A stretch of DNA of 9,444 nt. Origin: Fischerella sp. GTDB lineage: Bacteria > Cyanobacteriota > Cyanobacteriia > Cyanobacteriales > Nostocaceae. Under the pieces are notes generated by a model. It was given only the letters and a program-made list of their open reading frames with translations, was not told where the DNA came from and did not search any database. The translations under genes were made by a program, and so were the position numbers. This document shows positions 6,796-9,444 of this stretch, piece by piece. Positions within the stretch are counted from its first letter, which is position 1. Every line of letters begins with the position of its first letter. The stretch lies in contig JANZYY010000023.1 of assembly GCA_026419705.1 (NCBI GenBank), positions 10,333 to 19,776 on the forward strand. The letters are read 5' to 3'.

Positions 6796-6858
6796 GATGG
6801 GGGAAGTAGTAAACCACTAACCACTAACAACCAACAACCAACAACCAACAACCAACAA
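6796..6858 (+). repeat. G-rich head plus CCACTAA and CCAACAA heptads before the YkgJ gene
   Basis: GATGGGGGAAGTAGTAAAC leads into two CCACTAA units (6814-6827) and then four exact CCAACAA units (6831-6858). The tract is in frame with, and open into, the downstream gene. Bases 6796-6827 recur in opposite orientation at 7347-7380, past the gene. Confidence 0.85.
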
Positions 6859-6879
6859 CTAACCAAAAGAAGTTTGAAA

Positions 6880-7236
6880 ATGGCGACTTGGCAATGTGTA
6901 AAGCAATGTGGAGCTTGCTGTCATCTTGACCCAGCATCCCGTCCAGATTTGCATGATTATTTGTCACCAGAAGAACTAGAACTTTACCTGAGTATGGTTG
7001 GTAAAGGAGGATGGTGTATCAATTTTGACCATTATACGCGTGAATGCCGTATTTATCCCCGTCGTCCGCGTTTCTGCCGGGTGGAACCAGAGGTGTTTGA
7101 GGATATGTATGGCATTACTCCCGAAGAGTTAAACGACTTTGCCATTAAGTGCTGTCAAGAGCAAATAGAGGGCGTTTATGGCGATCGCAGTCTAGAAATC
7201 TTGCGCTTCAATAAAGCCGTTGGATATTTAGCCTAG
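6880..7236 (+). CDS. YkgJ-family cysteine-cluster protein
   Basis: This 118-aa soluble protein belongs to the zinc/iron-chelating CxxxCxxCC group (YkgJ/FliB-like domain, PF03692). Cysteines at 6, 10, 13 and 14 (QCVKQCGACC), 46, 56, 66 (CRIYPRRPRFC) and 91-92 (KCC) form the expected cluster, probably binding a metal or Fe-S centre. The molecular role of the family is not established. The cyanobacterial form carries the recognisable LSPEELELYLSMVG and NFDHxTREC segments. I place the start at ATG 6880, since M-A-T-W-Q-C is the natural N-terminus and AGAAG lies 7 nt upstream. The open frame extends back to ATG 6781 through the heptad tract, which would add 33 repeat-encoded residues; I regard that as non-coding. 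The gene stands alone, divergent from psb30. Confidence 0.85.
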   Translation: MATWQCVKQCGACCHLDPASRPDLHDYLSPEELELYLSMVGKGGWCINFDHYTRECRIYPRRPRFCRVEPEVFEDMYGITPEELNDFAIKCCQEQIEGVYGDRSLEILRFNKAVGYLA

Positions 7237-7267
7237 GACTAGTGGTTTGCCAAAGCAACTTTGCGGA

Positions 7268-7309
7268 GTTTGCAGTTGGCGCTTTTGCGCTGAAGCGCTA
7301 ACTACAAAC
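7268..7309. repeat. 17-bp imperfect inverted repeat after the YkgJ gene
   Basis: Arms at 7268-7284 and 7293-7309 pair over 17 positions with two G-T type mismatches around an 8-nt loop (core AGTTGGCGCTT / AAGCGCTAACT). No T run follows, so it is a repeat hairpin that may stabilise the mRNA end rather than a classic terminator. I have the impression that this motif is dispersed in related genomes. Confidence 0.65.
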
Positions 7310-7346
7310 AATACTTACCCAGCAATTTTGGTTTGGTGGAGTACTA

Positions 7347-7396
7347 TTAGTGGTTAGTAGTGTTTACTACTCTCCCCATCTCCCACTTCCCCACTG
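7347..7396 (-). repeat. reverse-oriented copy of the G-rich/CCACTAA element
   Basis: Read on the reverse strand, bases 7380-7347 give GATGGGGAGAGTAGTAAAC, then ACTACTAACCACTAA. This nearly matches 6796-6827. The G-rich part continues to about 7396 as GGGAAGTGGGA-like sequence. A local hairpin AGTAGT/ACTACT (7356-7371) lies inside it. Confidence 0.75.
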
Positions 7397-7488
7397 ACCG
7401 CTTCTGAAATACTGGACTTGCAATTTGTCACGACCATCTGAGAAAATGAGAGGAATATGAAAAAATCCTCTAGATAAAAATACTGCCT

Positions 7489-7896
7489 GTGAAACTAGAT
7501 TCTGCACTTGTAAGCACCGCTAGTATATCTAAATCTGAATGCCAGCTGGAAGTAACAAGCACTACTGACTGCAACCCACTACCGTCGGTGGTAGGCGATT
7601 GTCCTCAGAAGCAGTCAAATGTAGCCGTGTTCTTCACTACCTTCTTAACTATTTTTCTTGCAGAAATTGGTGATAAGACACAGTTATCTACTCTATTGAT
7701 GAGTGCGGAATCACATTCTCCGTGGGTGGTGTTTATAGGATCTGCGACCGCACTAATAACCACCAGCCTGTTAGGTGTGCTTTTAGGTCGTTGGCTAGCT
7801 AGCCGCCTTTCTCCAAAGATTGTAGAGAAAGCCGCAGGAGTGATATTACTGCTGATTTCTCTGATGCTGTTTTGTGATTTAGCTATTAGTCAATAG
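7489..7896 (+). CDS. half-size GDT1/UPF0016 transporter, first subunit (probable Mn2+ exporter)
   Basis: UPF0016 (GDT1/TMEM165) proteins are cation/proton exchangers. Cyanobacterial members export Mn2+ and protect photosynthesis from Mn excess. Full-length members have two E-x-G-D-(K/R)-(S/T) repeats; this 135-aa protein has one, E59-I-G-D62-K-T-Q, and about three membrane helices (roughly 45-60, 78-97, 110-131). The second repeat is in the next gene, so the two products presumably dimerise; such one-domain pairs have, as I recall, been named hemi manganese exchangers. The 44-residue N-terminus is polar with three cysteines at 18, 28 and 38. The GTG start is the first acceptable start after an in-frame TAG at 7471 and has no clear Shine-Dalgarno. 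A six-codon frame (ATG 7457, stop 7477) precedes it. Mn specificity is inferred from the family. Confidence 0.85.
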   Translation: MKLDSALVSTASISKSECQLEVTSTTDCNPLPSVVGDCPQKQSNVAVFFTTFLTIFLAEIGDKTQLSTLLMSAESHSPWVVFIGSATALITTSLLGVLLGRWLASRLSPKIVEKAAGVILLLISLMLFCDLAISQ

Positions 7897-7907
7897 TCAA
7901 TCTTGAG

Positions 7908-7976
7908 AAGACAGAAGGCAGAGGCAAGAAATTTGAGTATAAAAAATTACATTTATCTTCTGCCTGCTGCCTTGCC
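7908..7976. repeat. GGCAGAAG-type inverted repeat between the transporter halves
   Basis: CAGAAGGCAGAGGCAAG (from about 7912) faces CTTCTGCCTGCTGCCTTGCC (about 7957-7976), giving a potential imperfect hairpin around an AT-rich loop. It belongs to the same broad class of 7-bp intergenic repeats. Just before it, heptads ATTAGTC/AATAGTC overlap the stop codon of the first transporter gene. Confidence 0.6.
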
Positions 7977-8025
7977 CGAAGTCTCGACTTTGGACTGCTG
8001 AGTGTCGACTCCATCTAGCAGGTGG

Positions 8026-8076
8026 ACAAAGAACAAATGACGCAAACGACTCTTGACCAATGACAAAGGACTAATT
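8026..8076 (+). repeat. ACAAATG-type heptads carrying the RBS of the second transporter gene
   Basis: Units ACAAAGA and ACAAATG (8026-8039), then ACCAATG, ACAAAGG and ACTAATT (8056-8076), lead to the ATG at 8080. The last three match the trio before sbcD (ACCAATG, ATCAAGG, ACAAATT) in order and near-identity. AAGG at 8066-8069 is 10 nt from the ATG and is the only Shine-Dalgarno candidate. It supports ATG 8080 over the in-frame TTG 8053. Confidence 0.75.
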
Positions 8077-8079
8077 TAT

Positions 8080-8379
8080 ATGAATTGGCATCTTTTCGGA
8101 TTGAGCTTTATCACCGTTTTTTTATCGGAATTAGGCGATAAAAGTCAGTTAGCCGCGATCGCACTTTCAGGTCGTTGTCAGTCTCCCCGTGCTGTCTTCT
8201 TTGGCACGGCTGGTGCATTGCTGTTAACTAGCTTGCTAGGTGCATTAGCTGGAGGAGCCGTGGCAGAATTATTGCCTACGCGGTTGTTAAAAGCGATCGC
8301 TGCAGTGGGATTTGCTGTGTTGGCTGTACGTCTGCTGTGGTTTCAAAATCAGCAGCCACAGACACCAAAAGATCAATAA
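8080..8379 (+). CDS. half-size GDT1/UPF0016 transporter, second subunit (probable Mn2+ exporter)
   Basis: This 99-aa protein is the second half of a GDT1-type exchanger. It carries E17-L-G-D20-K-S-Q in the first helix (FITVFLSELGDKSQLAAIAL), followed by helices at roughly 38-58 and 69-87. It starts almost at the motif and lacks the polar N-terminal extension of its neighbour. The conserved acidic residues of the two subunits would together make the cation site. It lies on the same strand, 183 bp after the first subunit, with repeats between them. Co-transcription is plausible, and the terminator directly after this gene would end the unit. The C-terminus is short and hydrophilic (QNQQPQTPKDQ). 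Function as a Mn exporter is inferred from the family. Confidence 0.87.
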   Translation: MNWHLFGLSFITVFLSELGDKSQLAAIALSGRCQSPRAVFFGTAGALLLTSLLGALAGGAVAELLPTRLLKAIAAVGFAVLAVRLLWFQNQQPQTPKDQ

Positions 8380-8381
8380 TC

Positions 8382-8408
8382 AAAAGACGCGCCCAAAGCG
8401 CGTCTTTT
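8382..8408. terminator. bidirectional rho-independent terminator
   Basis: A perfect 11-bp stem (AAAAGACGCGC / GCGCGTCTTTT) encloses a 5-nt loop and ends in four T on both strands. It lies 2 bp after the rightward transporter gene and 7 bp from the stop of the leftward membrane-protein gene, so it can serve both convergent transcripts. Confidence 0.92.
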
Positions 8409-8415
8409 CAAAATT

Positions 8416-8901
8416 TTACTGCCGCCAGTACCAACTTAATAGCGTACCCCCTGCCACTAGTTTGACTGCTTCTAGAAGCCAGTAACCACCGTGCAATACA
8501 CTCATGTTTGCTGGAACATCTGCTGTTGTCTGAAATAAATTTAGTTGCAGTCCAATGGCAGACATTTGCGGACTTAAAAAATATGTATCAACTAGTGATA
8601 TCGCTAGCAGTAGCACTGCTAAAACAAGGCTACTCACACGCCAATTTGATTGGGTTTGATTTAAAGCTAAAACGCCAGTTAATACCAAGCCAGCAGCCAA
8701 TAATTCTATGCGATTGAAATTCCAGAAAATGACATAACCTGCTGTTGCAAAACTGGCTTGTGTCATCATGCCAGAAACATATAGACTAGGCATAATTACC
8801 CAATCCAAAAACAGGCTCGCACTGAGCCAGAAGCCCAAAGTCAGCATGACGATAGATTGCCAAATCGGACGCTTGCATCCGAAGCTAGAAACAGTATTCA
8901 T
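8416..8901 (-). CDS. four-helix membrane protein, DUF4149-like
   Basis: This 161-aa protein is predicted to lie in a membrane with about four helices (roughly residues 16-38, 64-81, 88-108 and 137-157). The first is LGFWLSASLFLDWVIMPSLY, followed by the loop FATAGYVIFWNFNRIELLAA. This W/G/A...P-x-(L/M)-(Y/F) pattern in helix 1 with an Fxx.G..(I/L)F segment after it recalls DUF4149/TMEM205-like proteins, but I am not certain of the family. Prolines and charges (E66, D105, E144) lie at helix ends. No function is known to me. The start is an ATG with only a weak upstream AT-rich leader and no clear Shine-Dalgarno. It converges on the Mn exporter pair and shares their terminator. It diverges from the DUF2808 gene. 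Confidence 0.75.
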   Translation of the reverse strand: MNTVSSFGCKRPIWQSIVMLTLGFWLSASLFLDWVIMPSLYVSGMMTQASFATAGYVIFWNFNRIELLAAGLVLTGVLALNQTQSNWRVSSLVLAVLLLAISLVDTYFLSPQMSAIGLQLNLFQTTADVPANMSVLHGGYWLLEAVKLVAGGTLLSWYWRQ

Positions 8902-9145
8902 GGTAAATTAATGATTGCTTGTATCCATATTTTTAGTTTCTAACTTAACAAATTACGTTGACAAGAAATTTCAATTATCTTTTACATTTTCAGATCGAAA
9001 AGTACATATGCTTAGTAGTTTGCGATCGCATCATGAGAAGGCGGAGCGTTGGCAGACCCTTTCTCCAGTCCATTGAGACTGGTGCAAGATGTGAATTTAA
9101 TCATGTCCACCTATTCATCGATCGCTGTAGTTTTGATTTAGATTG

Positions 9146-9183
9146 CCAATTATGATTAAGAATACTTGCGAAATGATAATTGG
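9146..9183. promoter_or_regulatory. inverted repeat upstream of the DUF2808 gene, possible operator
   Basis: CCAATTAT (9146-9153) and ATAATTGG (9176-9183) are perfect 8-bp inverted arms 22 nt apart. Extending to 12-mers costs two mismatches. The right arm ends about 40 bp before a perfect -10 box. This could be a binding site for a dimeric regulator, but AT-rich DNA makes chance matches likely. Confidence 0.35.
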
Positions 9184-9223
9184 TAAAAAGATAAGTTAAT
9201 CTTTAAGTGATAAAATTAAAAAA

Positions 9224-9229
9224 TATAAT
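9224..9229 (+). promoter_or_regulatory. -10 box TATAAT for the DUF2808 gene
   Basis: A perfect TATAAT lies 47 nt before the ATG at 9277. The position 17 nt upstream (CTTTAA, 9201-9206) is a poor -35, so the promoter, if real, may need an activator or an alternative sigma factor. Confidence 0.45.
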
Positions 9230-9276
9230 AACCAAGGTCAGTCCACAATCTGCGATCGCTTCCCACCGATAAAGCA

Positions 9277-9444
9277 ATGCGCCTTGCAGTCTTATCCAGC
9301 ACAGCATTAGCATTAGTAATAGCAATGGAGGGCGAGGCTGCCCTTAGGAGTCAAGCAGTACAGTTACGGGATGGAACAGTATATTTTGTTCAACCTCCCA
9401 ACTTAAAAGAAGTAGTGACCACCTATAAAGCTGTCTCTTATACA
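9277..9444 (+). CDS. 3'-truncated DUF2808 exported protein
   Basis: Fifty-six codons are visible before the window ends. The N-terminus MRLAVLSSTALALVIAMEGEAA is a signal peptide (arginine, hydrophobic core, small residues before cleavage near GEA-A). It is followed by VQLRDGTVYFVQPPNLKEVVTTYKAVSYT. The LRDGTVYFxxPPxL start is the recognisable opening of DUF2808, a domain found mainly in cyanobacterial secreted or cell-envelope proteins of about 170-200 aa with no established function. Alternative upstream starts are not attractive: the frame is closed by TAA at 9229-9231. No strong Shine-Dalgarno precedes the ATG. A perfect -10 box is 47 nt upstream. The gene diverges from the membrane-protein gene. 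Confidence 0.85.
   Translation, partial: MRLAVLSSTALALVIAMEGEAALRSQAVQLRDGTVYFVQPPNLKEVVTTYKAVSYT

Larger units (their letters stand above)
8902..9276. other. divergent intergenic region of 375 bp
   Basis: This region separates the leftward membrane protein from the rightward DUF2808 gene and should contain both promoters. It holds a TTGACA at 8958-8963 with a poor -10 (TTTACA) 17 nt on, two HIP1 sites, and a GC-richer segment at 9022-9065. That segment, GAGAAGG...CCCTTTCTC, can form an imperfect hairpin and looks like a dispersed repeat. A very AT-rich stretch follows (9150-9235). A small open frame at 8958-9155 has no credible start or composition, so I do not call it. Confidence 0.6.

Noticed and set aside
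6781..6858. Genuine asparagine/glutamine-rich N-terminal domain of the YkgJ protein
   Set aside because: The residues come from four exact CCAACAA units and a dispersed G-rich element that also occurs in non-coding DNA, and a better start lies downstream.
7237..7488. Manganese (yybP-ykoY) riboswitch ahead of the Mn exporter pair
   Set aside because: The gene family made this worth testing, and GGAGTA occurs, but I could not find the paired conserved internal loops. Most of the region is explained by dispersed repeats. A covariance search with the Rfam yybP-ykoY model would settle it.
8958..9155. Rightward 65-codon open frame in the last intergenic region
   Set aside because: Its TTG start coincides with a TTGACA and it crosses a hairpin-forming repeat segment; no family resemblance.

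Overview
The window looks like chromosome of a filamentous cyanobacterium, most likely of the order Nostocales. Three things point there. The palindrome GCGATCGC (HIP1) occurs at least 12 times in 9.4 kb. The intergenic spaces are full of 7-bp tandem repeats of the kind known from heterocystous cyanobacteria. The gene set includes a photosystem II subunit (Psb30/Ycf12), a DUF2808 protein and paired one-domain GDT1/UPF0016 transporters. I see no transposase, phage, CRISPR array, tRNA or rRNA.

Layout from left to right. The 5' part of a leftward gene, probably a DUF4388/PATAN-like protein, runs off the left edge (1-222). About 1 kb without a convincing gene follows. Then come, rightward, cysH (PAPS reductase), an SbcD-like nuclease, a small secreted protein of unknown function and recJ. 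Leftward psb30 (40 codons) lies after recJ and has its own terminator, RBS and a candidate promoter. Next, rightward, are a 118-aa YkgJ-type cysteine-cluster protein and two adjacent half-size GDT1/UPF0016 genes, probably the two subunits of one manganese exporter. A strong bidirectional terminator separates these from a leftward four-helix membrane protein. The window ends in the first 56 codons of a DUF2808 exported protein.

The genes do not form one pathway. CysH serves sulfate assimilation. SbcD and RecJ are DNA-repair nucleases. Psb30 and the manganese exporter halves are both relevant to photosystem II, through the reaction centre and the Mn supply. The secreted 141-aa protein, the YkgJ protein and the membrane protein have no assigned role.

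The most noteworthy signal is how closely the repeats are woven into genes. Heptads of the ACAAATG type end at, or 3 bp before, two start codons and carry the apparent Shine-Dalgarno sequences. CCAACAA heptads are translated inside recJ and lie in an open frame just upstream of the YkgJ gene. A near-identical pair of about 32 bp in opposite orientation brackets the YkgJ gene. I found no evidence for a new defence or mobile system; the interest lies in repeat-gene interplay, small or edge genes, and start-codon corrections.
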